The notes below the pieces were generated by a model. The model made no database searches. It worked only from the letters and a program-made list of their open reading frames with translations, and was not told the origin of the DNA. The position numbers and the translations under genes are program-made. From Holothuria scabra (lineage: Eukaryota > Echinodermata > Holothuroidea > Aspidochirotida > Holothuriidae): a DNA stretch of 64,000 bases. Shown piece by piece: positions 12,661-23,499 of this stretch; within the stretch, counting starts at the first letter, position 1; the number at the start of each line of letters is the position of its first letter. The stretch covers positions 33,111,884 to 33,175,883 of the forward strand of contig CM074200.1 of the NCBI GenBank assembly GCA_037179385.1. Reading direction: 5' to 3'.

Positions 12661-12885
12661 TACACTCTTAAAAAGTTGGTTAAAAACATTCACCAACACT
12701 GGTCACATATGTCAAATACCTGAAATTGGTTAAGTTTTCCCCAATATTTGTTGTTTATTTGTGGTACAAAACCTCTTGGATAACCCATTAATCAACAATT
12801 ATTGGGTAAACTTTAACCAATTTCAGGTATTTGACATACGTGACCAGTGTTGGTGAATGTTTTTAACCAACTTTTTAAGAGTGTA
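12661..12885. mobile_element. 225-bp MITE with ~90-bp terminal inverted repeats and TA target duplication
   Basis: The left end, TACACTCTTAAAAAGTTGG, is matched by the reverse complement of the right end at 12867-12885. Complementarity continues for about 93 bp on each side with only a few mismatches, including the ACACTGGTCAC and CAAATACCTGAAATTGG blocks, leaving a loop of about 40 bp. The outer TA on both sides is the duplication expected of Tc1/mariner-type insertions. There is no coding capacity. The near-identity of the arms suggests a fairly recent insertion. Confidence 0.85.
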
Positions 12886-13799
12886 AGATTCCTTATGGAA
12901 TGGAGAAGATAATTGTTGCATCTCTTCCCTTCTCAACAAGGATATGTATTTAGTATTTCACTAGAGTCTGACCATATCTTCACGTCTTTGATTCCACTTG
13001 TACAGGAACGAAAATGTTGACTTTCCTTATGGGACTTCTATCCTGTGTTAGGGAGGACAGTTCCCCTTCTCTCTTTTTGCAATAGTTAAGCATTCTTTAC
13101 TTACTTCATTACCCAAACCAAATTAACCTACACCTAGTCATGCAAAGAATTTATAGCATACAGTACTTCAAACTTTTCAGAATCTGTGTTATCCACTGTG
13201 CACCAATGACAAGGACATTAGTTGTCCTGATCATTGGCATGTTTCCACACAGCTTTTCCAGAAATTGTGTCCAAATTTATTGCATTTTTGCAATTTTCAA
13301 TGTAGTGCTAAGATTGCACTGATTGATAAGAAAAAACGTAAAGAAAACGGACAGAACATTTTACAATACATAATTGTAAAGCATGCATGATTTGTCAATG
13401 TAGCTACTAGTTTCATGAATCTAAAAGCATCGTTCAGTATTATTGTTTTGAAATTGGATCTATTTTGGGTCAATTTGTCTACAAACTGGAAGAGTGAGAG
13501 CACAATTTTGTTAAATTTGTGTCACTCCTACTTACCTCATGTAATACACATATGAACAGTTCCATCCAGCGCAGAGGATGTACCGATGAAATGAATCCCG
13601 CAGAGGGTGTGTGCTAGCTAACCATTGCCCTGTCCTGGCTGTATTGTCAGTGGGATGATGTGCCTGGCATGTTTTTTGCTAGCCATAATTTGTCCAATTG
13701 ACCAGTAAGTTTTGGGATGAACTTTTGAAATAAACATATTTTACCATGTGATGCAAGTTTCATCATTTGCTATAAACCTTACACTCACACTGTACAGTA

Positions 13800-14785
13800 C
13801 AGTACAAACGATGTCCGGTCAACTTGGCCCCTGAGACAACTCAGCCTGGACATCTCGGCCCCTGGACCAATAGGCCACCTAGACATCTGGGCCCCTGGAC
13901 AAATAGGCCCCTGAGACAACTTGGACCTCGAACAACTTGGCCACCGTTGACATGCTATTTAAGTGAATTGTGAGATTGCTTTTTGAGGAAATTTGCACAG
14001 CCTGACCTTCATCTTTAAGGCATTGCTCAGAGTAAACCTAATTTGGAAAATGTAAGTGAAAATTTTTGAAAACGACATTACAATATCATTCTGGCTGGAT
14101 GGATTGGACACCTTCAATGGATCATCTCCCAGTAAAACATTTTGAGGCAGGTGGGCATTCCTGTGGTTTTTACGACATTAATAAAAAAAAAAAACGTACA
14201 TTCCAGTGCAGTGGCTTAGAGTAATAACAAGGTCGCCTTGAAGGCCTGTGGTCAATTTTTATTAGGATGGAATGGGCAAGCCATGACAGTCCAATAATGT
14301 ATCTGGTCTGAGGGCTGCAACATTGGTCACAGACCCTCTGTCTGTCGGCCTTCAGTGGACATAATAGCTTTTCTTCTGTAGGCTTGGTATGTCATAAGAG
14401 CTAATCTCTTTAAATTCAAACCCCGGCTTCCTTTATGATAAAAGCCTACTATCTTTTGCATGAAATACATAAATTGATTTTGACCTTTCCTAAAATATGT
14501 GCAAGGTTCATTGACCTAAAAATGTCAGATGGCCCACCGTTGAGAGTCATGTGACATTTTTTCTCTTCAAATGTGAAATAGTTTAGAAGAGGAAAACTGC
14601 TTGGTTTCAAGTTTCCTTGAATATACAATACTTAGTACTACTTAGCAAGCCAGTACTTGTTTTTCTAATGTTAATACTAATATTAATAAGAGTAGTGCTT
14701 ATTCAATGGTGGCCGAGTTGTCTGGGGGCCGAGTTGTCTCGGTGGCCAAGTTGTGCAGGGGCCCAGTTGACCGTAAACTGTACAA
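13800..14785. mobile_element. ~1-kb element flanked by inverted arrays of a short ACAACTTGGCC repeat
   Basis: The left array (about 13816-13951) repeats motifs such as GACAACTTGG, GGCCCCTGGACAAATAGG and GGACATCTCGGCC. The right array (14705-14773) is the inverse: GGCCGAGTTGTC, GGCCAAGTTGT, and GGGGCCCAGTTGACCG at its end. The outer ends are inverse to each other (CGGTCAACTTGGCCCC on the left, its complement with one change on the right). The interior 13952-14704 shows no ORF of note. A second element of the same plan is at 41749-44121, so this is probably a non-autonomous transposon family with tandem-repeat TIRs. Confidence 0.6.
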
Positions 14786-16033
14786 ACTATTACTATGTTT
14801 ATTTTGGACAGGATAGTAGGCTTCATTCAAAAGGACGCACTCAACAAATATTTAGCCTTTTAAACCATTGGAACAACTGTTATTAGGATTCCACAAAACT
14901 AGTAGCACAGCAAGGTCCTGTAGCTAGCTTAGATTAACATCATGTATTGTAAGGACTCAATCAGTGTTGTAAATCATACACTCAGGATGGCATGTGTAAA
15001 ACTGCAAACTTTCAACATGCATTGCTAGCTCACCACTAATGTCCCATACAAACCTTTTCAAATGTACACGCAAAACTATCAAATTTCAAGTGAATTTTCT
15101 GGACACTATTACACCATGCATGATCATTTCCAATTGCAAAATTGATACCAATAGAAAGCTGAGACTCTTTTCTAATTATAACTGTTTTTACCAAGTTTCT
15201 CTGTTTTTACTCTTCAACGAGGTCAAGTTTAAGCCTTGAAAAAAGCTACCTTATTTCATTATCTGATTTTTCACTTACTACGATCAATCGAAAAATGTTC
15301 AAAGTCTTTCTAGGAAAAAAGGCTTTCGAAATTCGAATTATCATGTTTTGGTACTTTGTTACGCCTTCAGTTGCATTATTCATCGACATAAACCTAAGGA
15401 TACATTCAGTATTAGTTCTGCGAAATGTCATCAGTTGCTTCAATTTTGGGGGGCGGGCTACAAGAAAACTTGGTCTTCATGCAGCTCATTAACTCACCCG
15501 TTGTCTGCCCGCTGGTTTAGGGAGATTAAGTTAAATTATAATCATAGATTCTTGCAGCTATGTGCAATGGTAAAATTATGTAGGAATCAGAGTTTGAACT
15601 TGATAATCCGATAAGTTATAATGTGTTTTTTTTTTCTGAAAAGTGGTCCAACATTTGTGCAAAATGAAACAGGGTCATTGCAGCTCATTGTGCATACCCT
15701 TTTTTCCCATAATGCAATATTGTGTGAATTAAGTATGCTATTTTGTCTTAGACTTCATACTCTCTTAAATCAACCATGAGGTTTCTAAACAGGATGTTTC
15801 CTCTCAACCTTCAGGTTGTGTTCTTCAGCAACAGGTTTCAATGAGCAATGAGATAAGGTATTACAGTAGGTAGGGTAGTGTTGAAAAAAGAGAGTGAAAG
15901 GCAGTAGGAAAACAAGTTTAATTGGAACTGGTTAAAAACAGCTGTTGTTTATGAGACTGATTTCCATGTAGCTGGATAATTGCTTGTTTATTGAATTTGT
16001 TGTAATAATATTTATTAATAATTATTTCAGTTT

Positions 16034-17292
16034 TTGATTCCTTGCCGAAGGCAGGCAAGGAATCTATGCGAGGGTGATGTCGTGTGTGTGTGTGTGTGTG
16101 TATGTGACGCTTTGGCTTGTAAACACGATATCTCAAGAAGGGTAAGTGTGACTAACCTTGTATTTGGTGTGTAGGTTGGTCATATTGAGTAGATGATCCC
16201 TAATGTTTTTGGTGGAGATCAAAGGTCATTTGGGGTCATGAGAGGTCAAAAGGTCAAAACCTTGTAAACACGATATTTCGAGAATGATACATGTGACTAT
16301 GCTCTTATTTGGTGTGTGGATTGGTCATATTGAGTAGATGATCCCTATCCATTTTCGTGGAGGTCAAAGGTCATTTGGGGTCACGAGAGGTCAATAGATA
16401 AATTCCTTAAAAATTGCTTGCAAACACGGATTCTCAAGAAGGGTAAGTGTGACTGATCTCATATGTGGTGTGTGCATTGGCAATATTGGGTAGATGATCC
16501 CTATTGTTTTTGGTGGAGATATCGAACATCATTTGGGGTCACGTGAGGTCAAAAGGTCAAAACTTCGTAACACAATAACTTGAGAACGGTACATGTGACT
16601 ATGCTCATATTTGGTGTGTGCATTGGCCATATTAAGTAGAGGATCCCTATCGATTTTCGTGGAGATCAAAGGTCATTTGGGATCACGTGAGGTCAAAAGG
16701 TAAATTTCTTAGAAATTGCTTGCAAACACGGATTCTCAAGAAGAGTAAGTGTGACTGGTCTCATATTTGGTGTGTGCATTGGCCATATTGAGTAGATGAT
16801 CCCTATTGTTTTTGGTGGAGGTCAAAGGTCATTTGGGGTCATGAGAGGTCAAAAGGTCAAAACTTCGTAAACTTAATATCTCAAGAACGGTACATGTGAC
16901 TGTACTCATATTTAGTGTGTGGATTGGTCATATTTAGTAGATGATCCCTATTGATTTTCCCAAAGGTCAAAGTTCATTTGGAGTCAGCATGTTCAAAGCC
17001 TGACAAGCTTTCCTGCACAGTCTTTCAAGAAAGGTCACTTGTAGGGTCCTGTAACTTGTCATGTAGATGGCACATAGTGAATACATGGTCCCAGAAGTTT
17101 TTGGTGGAGGTCAAATGTCATTTGGGTTCATGACGGGCAAGGGGGATTTCAAGATAGGATGCCTTGCATGTGTACTTTGTGGGCACATTATGGAGCCCTC
17201 TTAATTGAAAAACATTGCAAAGCAATGTCAATGTGAAAAAAGGCCTTACATTTCAGCAGCAAGGAATCACTAAGCCTTTTGGCTTTCTGGTT
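16034..17292 (+). mobile_element. Helentron-like non-autonomous element, copy 1
   Basis: The left end TTGATTCCTTGCCGAAGG contains an 11-bp stem, GATTCCTTGCC/GGCAAGGAATC. A (GT)n run follows at about 16081-16100, then six tandem units of about 148 bp. At the right end GCAAGGAATC recurs (subterminal inverted repeat relative to the left end), followed by the small hairpin AAGCC-TTTT-GGCTT and the terminus TCTGG before TT. Copy 2 (42598-43716) has the same order and the same ends. Subterminal inverted repeats, a tandem or microsatellite core, a 3' hairpin followed by CTRR, and adjoining T's are known hallmarks of Helentron/HINE (DINE-1-like) rolling-circle elements. There is no Rep/helicase ORF, so it is non-autonomous. 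Confidence 0.7.
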
Positions 17293-17654
17293 ATAGTGTC
17301 AAATGTACAGTGTCAGGATATTATAAACCCTCTGCTGTAAATATTTTAATGACCACAGTTCAATACTGCAGCTTTACCAACCTATACTGTAAGTGATTTG
17401 GGAAGTTTGTTTCATACTCTATTTTTATACATGAAACCATGGTACCTGATAACCAGAACTATGTTTTCTCTTTTCTGTTGCAGCATTGAAAACTTAAATG
17501 CATAGTTCCTTTGCTGCAATTACCATTGGTCATATTATTGGGATTCTGTAGCATGACTGCTCTAGTTTTTAAGAAAAGCTGTATGCTTGGAGGATCAAGT
17601 AAATTGTTGGAGGCAAGTCACCTTAACAGAATATTTGATCCACATCTTCTCCAG

Positions 17655-17828
17655 GAAGTAATGTTGATTTTGACTGGTTTCCAGCATCCTGCACCATCTT
17701 CACAGGACATGGGACAAAGGGCTATAATGGTGAACCACTACCCTGGAACTGGTAGCTATGAACTTTGATGAATATGACAGACTTTACTTTGAAGAGCTTT
17801 CATGAGAAAGGGTGCTGGATATTTATAG
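17655..17828 (+). pseudogene. CPS I/III-like carbamoyl-phosphate synthase pseudogene, exon at start of C-terminal synthetase half
   Basis: Acceptor TTCTCCAG and donor GTAAGA bound the exon. Pieces in three frames match the segment that opens the second synthetase half: VDFDW and PASC in one frame, MGQRAIMVNHYPGT in the second, then NFDEYDRLYFEELS and ERVLDIY in the third. Intact enzymes read SSVEFDWCxVS, LGxxTxxVNxNPET and DFDEcDxLYFEELSxERxLDIY here. Two frame changes (near 17700 and 17758) and a TGA (17813-17815) break it. The family joins ammonia or glutamine nitrogen, bicarbonate and two ATP into carbamoyl phosphate for arginine/urea synthesis in mitochondria. Introns are retained, so this is a degraded gene copy and not a retrocopy. 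The exons of the N-terminal half were not found upstream. Confidence 0.85.
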
Positions 17829-18316
17829 GTAAGATTCTAAAGGAAACACTAACCTCAATTAGCCAGTCACTTTACCCTCATCTTTTCATTTACCTTGAGT
17901 CCTTAATTCCCAGTGTATGGAAGTAACAAATGTACATGATTGGCTGATAGAATGATTTGTGGAACTGAAATCAGCTTTTTCATTTCAAACAACAATATTA
18001 TCCTTAGTCCCCATTGGCTATATCAAAGATAAAACTAGTTGAGCTCATTATTTTCTTTTTGCCAGGCCTGCAGCTCATTCCTCTCCTTCAGACTCTCCCG
18101 TTGTCTATCTTTTCTGTGAAAGATAGGTGTCTTGTGGTCCTCTTATTTCACCCATCAGACATGTCAATGCCCATATAAAGTTCAAATTTCTCATTTACCT
18201 TTACCTTTAATGCCTTGTTGTCTCTGCCCTAACCCTACTGACAGAATCATCATGGCGTTACATTAGTTCATGCCTTGTTGCATTGCAACATTTTGTCTGT
18301 TATGTTTATCCTTCAG

Positions 18317-18440
18317 GCATGCTATGGTGCTGTGATATCTGTTGGGGGACAGATACCAAATAACCTTGCTCTTCCTCTCTTCAGGGCAAATGTCAACATA
18401 CTTGGAACAGGTCTACTTCAGATCCACAATGCAGAAGAAA
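18317..18440 (+). pseudogene. CPS pseudogene exon: GGQIPNNLA segment
   Basis: Acceptor TCCTTCAG; 41 open codons read [20 protein letters not shown] then [21 protein letters not shown]. The [16 protein letters not shown] form is that of CPS I/III; the pyrimidine enzyme CAD has ILSMGGQLPNNIAMAL at this place, so the source is the arginine/urea-type enzyme. NILGTxxxxIxxAE leads into the ATP-grasp domain. The donor is GTTAGG (weak). The phase does not match the donor of the previous exon, which leaves two bases, a further sign of decay. The next exon (DRxxFxxxLDEL-type) was not found between here and 23432. Confidence 0.85.
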
Positions 18441-18859
18441 GTTAGGCCATTCTGTTTATTTCTTACTTGACTGAAAGTGCAAAGAGAGTGAAGGATAACA
18501 AGCCTTTGACTAGTGGCATTGGTAGAGCTAGGATAAATCCAGCCTCTCCCTCATGGGTGGGAGGGGGTAGATCAATTGGAAAACAGCAGCTTCAGCATGT
18601 CTGAAAAATAAATAATGGAATGCAGTGGGTTGCATTTTACAGTTGTCCCACCCTGGATTGGGTCCTTTTGATGGTATGATCAAGAACATGCTGGGAAAAG
18701 TCCCTTGGCTACTTGTTACAGGAGACACATGGCAAGAACCTTTGATAAAGTCAAGTTCAATGAAATATTGTTTGTGTGCTTTGATCCACAAAGCTTCACA
18801 GGAAATGTCCCGTGACTAGCACAACAGAGGCATTGTGACTGCATCCTTCCATTAAAATG

Positions 18860-19385
18860 GGCTCAAAAGCACCAACATTTGCTTTGAAATCCAGTGAGTT
18901 ATTTTCAAGATATGAGCAGGGAAATTTTTCACATTCTCAACAAAAAGTGAACTGAAGGCAAACACATATGAAATCATACCTTTATATTAATGGACATTTT
19001 TTGTTTTTCTTTAAATTTCACAACCAATTTTCTCCTCAACAATCCCACATTATGAGAATGTGGTTTCATAAATGGCATGAGAACTTAACAAACTTTGCAT
19101 TTCCCACAGGAAGGTCCTTTCCCATTTCACTTCAATGTCAACACAACAGTCTGAAAATACAAAGTTGAACAAAGCATTCTTTGTCAATGTGAGGAAGTGA
19201 TATAACCTCTGCTGCCCTCAAATTCACTTTGGACCACAAATTTGTTGACTTTATGTGGTGATGTCTCGAGAATTACATGTCCAATTTGAATGGAACTTTC
19301 AACACCCTGTGCAGATTTGGTTCCTCTTTTACATATAGAAATTAAAATTTTGCTTGAACTTCCCTTTAAACGGTTGTTTACAATG
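18860..19385 (-). repeat. Dispersed repeat, inverted copy of 56440-56920
   Basis: The reverse complement of this stretch aligns with 56440-56920. Shared blocks include GAAAGTTCCATTCAAAT, ATATCACTTCCTCACATTGA, TGCAAAGTTTGTTAAG-like text and CTCATATCTTGA. Both copies are non-coding and clearly diverged. It lies in an intron of the CPS pseudogene. Family and boundaries are unknown. Confidence 0.6.
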
Positions 19386-21450
19386 CCTCTCCTCCCTCAT
19401 GCTTTCATAGATTTGTTTAAAACTTAAACGCCTCTTGGTTAATGATCAATACAGGGTGCTCATGAGTATTTGGTCCAAGGTTCTATGTTGGCCCTATGGT
19501 CCTTTTTAATGAAACACTGCAAAGTGCTTCTTCTCCTACAGATTCTGTTGTACTGTGTTGATTTGTCTTAATGATACTCTGGTGGTGGTCCTTTCCGGGT
19601 ATTTAGGAATTTGGGATCCAAGGCCCAAGATGGTTCTAAAGTGTCCTGTGCCTTACACCCCTACAAATTTTCTTGTTCAGTGTGAATGGTTTGTAGTAAT
19701 GAAACACAGTGATGCCTTTGTGGTGTGTACAAACATCAGAAAAAGATTTTTTGGTGACCCTCTGAAGGATGCCTTGAGGGTGCTCAAGATTTGAGATCAT
19801 TAACTCAAGTTGCCCATGAACTACTAAAGAAAACCTAGGGACCTTTAGTTGAAGGTATGAAAGCTCATGCACCTTTGGTTTTCTAGTTTCTACTTAGGTA
19901 CTTTAAACTTTGCAAAGAGCAGGTTCTTCTCAGGGAGTTGATGACGATGACAATGACAATGACAATGACGATGATGGAGGCAGTGCCTTACTCCAACCCA
20001 ACTTAAACACTGTAGATGACTGCAAATTATATTTTGTCATCCAAGGAGCATATCAAAGGTCACAGATTTGTAGAAATTCATGAAAAGACCGTCCGTCCAA
20101 TGACTCTATGAACGCAGACTAACATTGATATTTTCAAAATGAAATTACACAACCCATTCTAAGTTTCTCCCCATATTCTCATTAAGTACTGTATTCTGTA
20201 TTGTGTTAAACACAATAAAACAGTGATCAAAGCACACAAAGTTTATTCAGGGTTAAAGAGAAAGTGCAGTCACCCCAATTGGAATTAGTATTGGTGTCAG
20301 TCCCATTTTATGAAGGGCTCTTGAGAATCAAATAACAATTGTTTTCCTTGCTGAAATGTTCAATTTGTGAAGAGCAACTTATTGCTTTGACTTTGATATG
20401 CAATATTCAAGTCCTGAAATTTAATGACATTACTTCAAGGAGATGTAAACAGAAATAACACAGAATTACCTGTTTTGAAAAAATAAGTTTGTAGTGACTG
20501 CTGTAAGTTTAAACCAATGAATTATTCATTTTCACATATGCAAATTTGTGGTGGTCACTGTTTTTTTTACTTGCGGGAAGGTTACTTTTTTTCATATGTT
20601 TTAAGTAGAGATTATGGTTTGTAACACATATCTTGTAATCCTTACTTAGGTGCCTCGTTTCATGTGGTTCAAAGGTCACATTTCCAGAGATGTATTAAGT
20701 GAAATTAAGTTTAAATGTCACTACAGTTTAAAACTTGATGAAATTACCCAGAAGAATTAATACAGCCTTTTAAACTTGAGTTAGGAACTTGGTATTCTAA
20801 TTAATGATGCTTTTGTGACTGCAATGTTGTGACTAAAGTTAAAAAACATATGCAAAACAACCCTTCAGTGTTTGCTCAAAAAATACCACCCAGGCACTTT
20901 ATGCTCTCAAACACTGTGAAAGTTCGGTGAATAAAAGTAAGAACAAAGTTGTTAAATTTATTTGAGACGATTTCAAAATGTGTTTGAGGTGCCTACTTAT
21001 TCCCTTCATATTAATACCTTTTTTGACTTTTAAGAGAGTTCTGTCAAGCAACTTGCATCCATAGGTCTGTTTCTTTTCACATTTTGGATAATATGAGAGT
21101 TCCACAAGCTCCATGTAGGGGGGCTACACATACTGGTAAATAGTCCCACATTGTAATATTTTCTGCCTATGAAGGAAAACCACCCAAGACCCTTGCATAT
21201 GTCTGGCCAAAAACATTGGAGATAAAATATGTACTTGAGTGCATCTTTAAGCGTGCAAATGAGATCATTTTAAATGTTAAACTTGTCAGCAGTATGTTTG
21301 CAACTATACTGCAACTAGGTCATTCAAGGGGGAAATTGGCAGTTTGTACTCTGTTATGTGACAAATTATTACTCCTCTAGTGAGGGTAAATATAATTCTT
21401 CAATGAAGTGGATTGGTCCTTAATATTTAGTCTTCTCATTTTGTGAGAGC
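19386..21450. other. CPS pseudogene intron, no further feature recognised
   Basis: AT-rich sequence with a short GATGACAATGACAATGAC microsatellite at about 19940-19978. The missing CPS exon between the ACYGAV exon and the EEALEF exon was looked for here and not found. Confidence 0.4.
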
Positions 21451-21458
21451 AAGTCATT

Positions 21459-22287
21459 ATGGCACGCCAAAAGGCTCACCAAATATGATGTTCTAAAAAT
21501 ACACGTTCATGTACTAAAATTACACGTTCATGTACCAAAAATATACGATGATGTACTAACTTCATATGATCATGATGTAAATTTACACCATCATGTACTA
21601 AAACCATAAGTTCATCATGTTAAATGTTACGTTGTACATGTAAAATCACACGTTGTACATCTTAAAACACACGTCGTACATGTAAAAACGTAAGATCATC
21701 GTGTTATATTTGTATCTTCCGCACGCCATACAGAGTGAGCCTTTCGGCGTACCAGAAGTCCGCCAAAAGGCTCATCGAATTTGATGTAGTAAAAGTACAC
21801 GTTCATGTACTAACTGCTTACGATCATGTACTGATTTCATACGATCATGTACTAAATGTCAGTACATGATCGTAAGAAATCAGTACATGATCGTATGAAA
21901 TCAGTACATGAACTTAAGCAAACAGTACATGAACGTATGAAATCTGTACATGATCGTAAGCAGTTAGTACATGAACGTGTACTTTTCGGTGAGCCTTTTG
22001 GTGGACTTCTGGTACGCCGAAAGGCTCACTCTGTATGGCATGCGGATGAGACAAATATAACATGATGATCTTACGTTTTTACATGTACAACGTGTGATTT
22101 TACATGTAAAACGTAACATTTAACATGATGAACTTATGGTTTTAGTACATGATGGTGTAAATTTACATCATGATCATATGAAGCTAGTACATCATCGTAT
22201 ATTTTTGGTACATGAACGTGTGATTTTAGTACATGAACGTGTATTTTTAGAACATCATCATATTTGGTGAGCCTTTTGGCGTGCCAT
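21459..22287. mobile_element. 829-bp near-perfect palindrome (foldback transposon) with 8-bp target duplication
   Basis: The left end is ATGGCACGCCAAAAGGCTCA and the right end its exact complement. The two arms of about 400 bp remain complementary through GAACGTGTA, TTACATCATGATCATATGA, CATGATGAACTTATGG and the nested GCCTTTCGGCGTACCAGAAG block. They meet at a 7-bp loop at about 21854-21860. The right arm has about 30 bp more, from one or two extra short repeats. Arms are built from ~21-bp units of the type AGTACATGATCGTATGAAAT. Flanks AAGTCATT (21451-21458) and AAGTCATG (22288-22295) match in 7 of 8 bases, consistent with an 8-bp target duplication. Open frames inside (SVHDR-type repeats) are by-products of the 21-bp unit. 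It could form one hairpin of about 400 bp. The transposase source is not in the window; the 8-bp duplication is hAT-like, but the termini are not typical hAT. Confidence 0.85.
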
Positions 22288-22295
22288 AAGTCATG

Positions 22296-23431
22296 TACAG
22301 TGTATTCCAAGCTATTGTTTTTTGTTGGACTAAAGGTTGGGTTATATTTTTGAGTGCATTTAACATAGTGCATGGTGGGGCTCAAGTAAGGGAGGGAGAA
22401 ATATCAGAACTAGGGTCATCCTGCTGATACAGTTAGTTAGTCAGGTGAGACTGAAGGACACACCAACACGAATGTGTTACAAAGTGTAAAGTGTCAGTCA
22501 ACTTGATAAAAAGGACCATATGAACAAATGTGGCAGAGATTTGGTACCTTGACAGTAACAGCATTTTTAAGGGTACATGAATGTTAGAACCATTATTTTG
22601 ATTCATGGTTGTTCAACCTTACAGTGGTGAGCCACTTCCAACCTTTATTATGGATGAGGCTCTACCTCATGCTTTACTCATTGTTGAAGCTCATGGCAAC
22701 AAAACACAATCAGTGCCTGTGGGGGACTCATTTTCATTTTTTAACAAATAAATGAATAATTTTTAGCGAAAAAAAAATTTGTTGGGCACAATATTCGGGC
22801 AAAACTGTATTTTTTTAATTGCTTTTGGATCATTCTTACCCCTTTTGCTGTGGGCCACACTCCAGTGTAGGTACTTAGAGGCTACACAGTTTCATACAAA
22901 ATTGGAATTGTTGATGGTGTGAAGCAGCAGATGTTGTAGGCAAAAGTTGTAATCAATAAATCTGTTTACTGAAAAATTTTACAATTATCATTTCCTATGG
23001 ATCAGACACAACTGCGGTGGGCAGCTGGGTCATGACCTGTGTTCAGTAGATTGGACACCCCAGTTGCTGGGTCATCCTATGTGCAGTAGATTGGACACCC
23101 CAGTTTGAAACTCTTCTTCAGCCTTTCACTATAGGTTCAAAGTAATGACTATTCATTGCTTTGCTTTTTGGATTAATTGAAGTTGCTACATTTGCTTCAT
23201 GTTGTGCACAATTTGCATTAAATCAATCTGCAAATTGTTTCCATACTGCAGTATGGAACATCAAAATTGAATGAAAATTTTTACCTTAACCTATAACTGT
23301 GATGGTACGCTTTGTACAAATCTGTTACCAAAGTTCAGGGAAAGTTATACAATTTTGTATGTCAGGTGTGTTCCAAGATCTTAAAATGATATCCTGCCAT
23401 ATTTATATAATCTCTTTTTGTTCTTTTGAAG
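22296..23431. other. CPS pseudogene intron continuing to the EEALEF exon
   Basis: No gene is seen. It holds a short imperfect tandem duplication at about 23025-23104 (GTGCAGTAGATTGGACACCC-like, two copies) and otherwise AT-rich sequence. Confidence 0.4.
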
Positions 23432-23499
23432 GAAGAAGCTTTAGAATTTGCAGCAACAGTATGTTTCTCTTGTCTTCTACAACCTTCTTTCATTCTGAG
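23432..23499 (+). pseudogene. CPS pseudogene exon: ATP-grasp entry (EEALEFA...LLQPSFIL)
   Basis: Acceptor TTTTGAAG and donor GTAAAA bound 68 nt. The frame EEALEFAATVCFSCLLQPSF-IL matches the ATP-grasp B-domain segment of the second synthetase half (family EALEFAxxxxYPxLLRPSYVLSG). Here the Arg of LLRPS is Gln and the YP is FS. The final AG joins the first T of the exon at 24792 to make Ser, giving S-G-S-A as expected. The exon itself is open; neighbouring exons carry the disabling changes. Confidence 0.85.

Noticed and set aside
19555..19794. 79-codon frame including RKRFFGDPLKDALRVLKI, considered as the missing CPS exon before EEALEF
   Set aside because: It lacks the LDEL and W landmarks expected there and no suitable splice sites bound it.
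21856..22065. Frame with SVHDRMK heptad-like repeats
   Set aside because: It is produced by the 21-bp unit of the palindromic foldback element; the opposite arm gives an equally long frame on the other strand.
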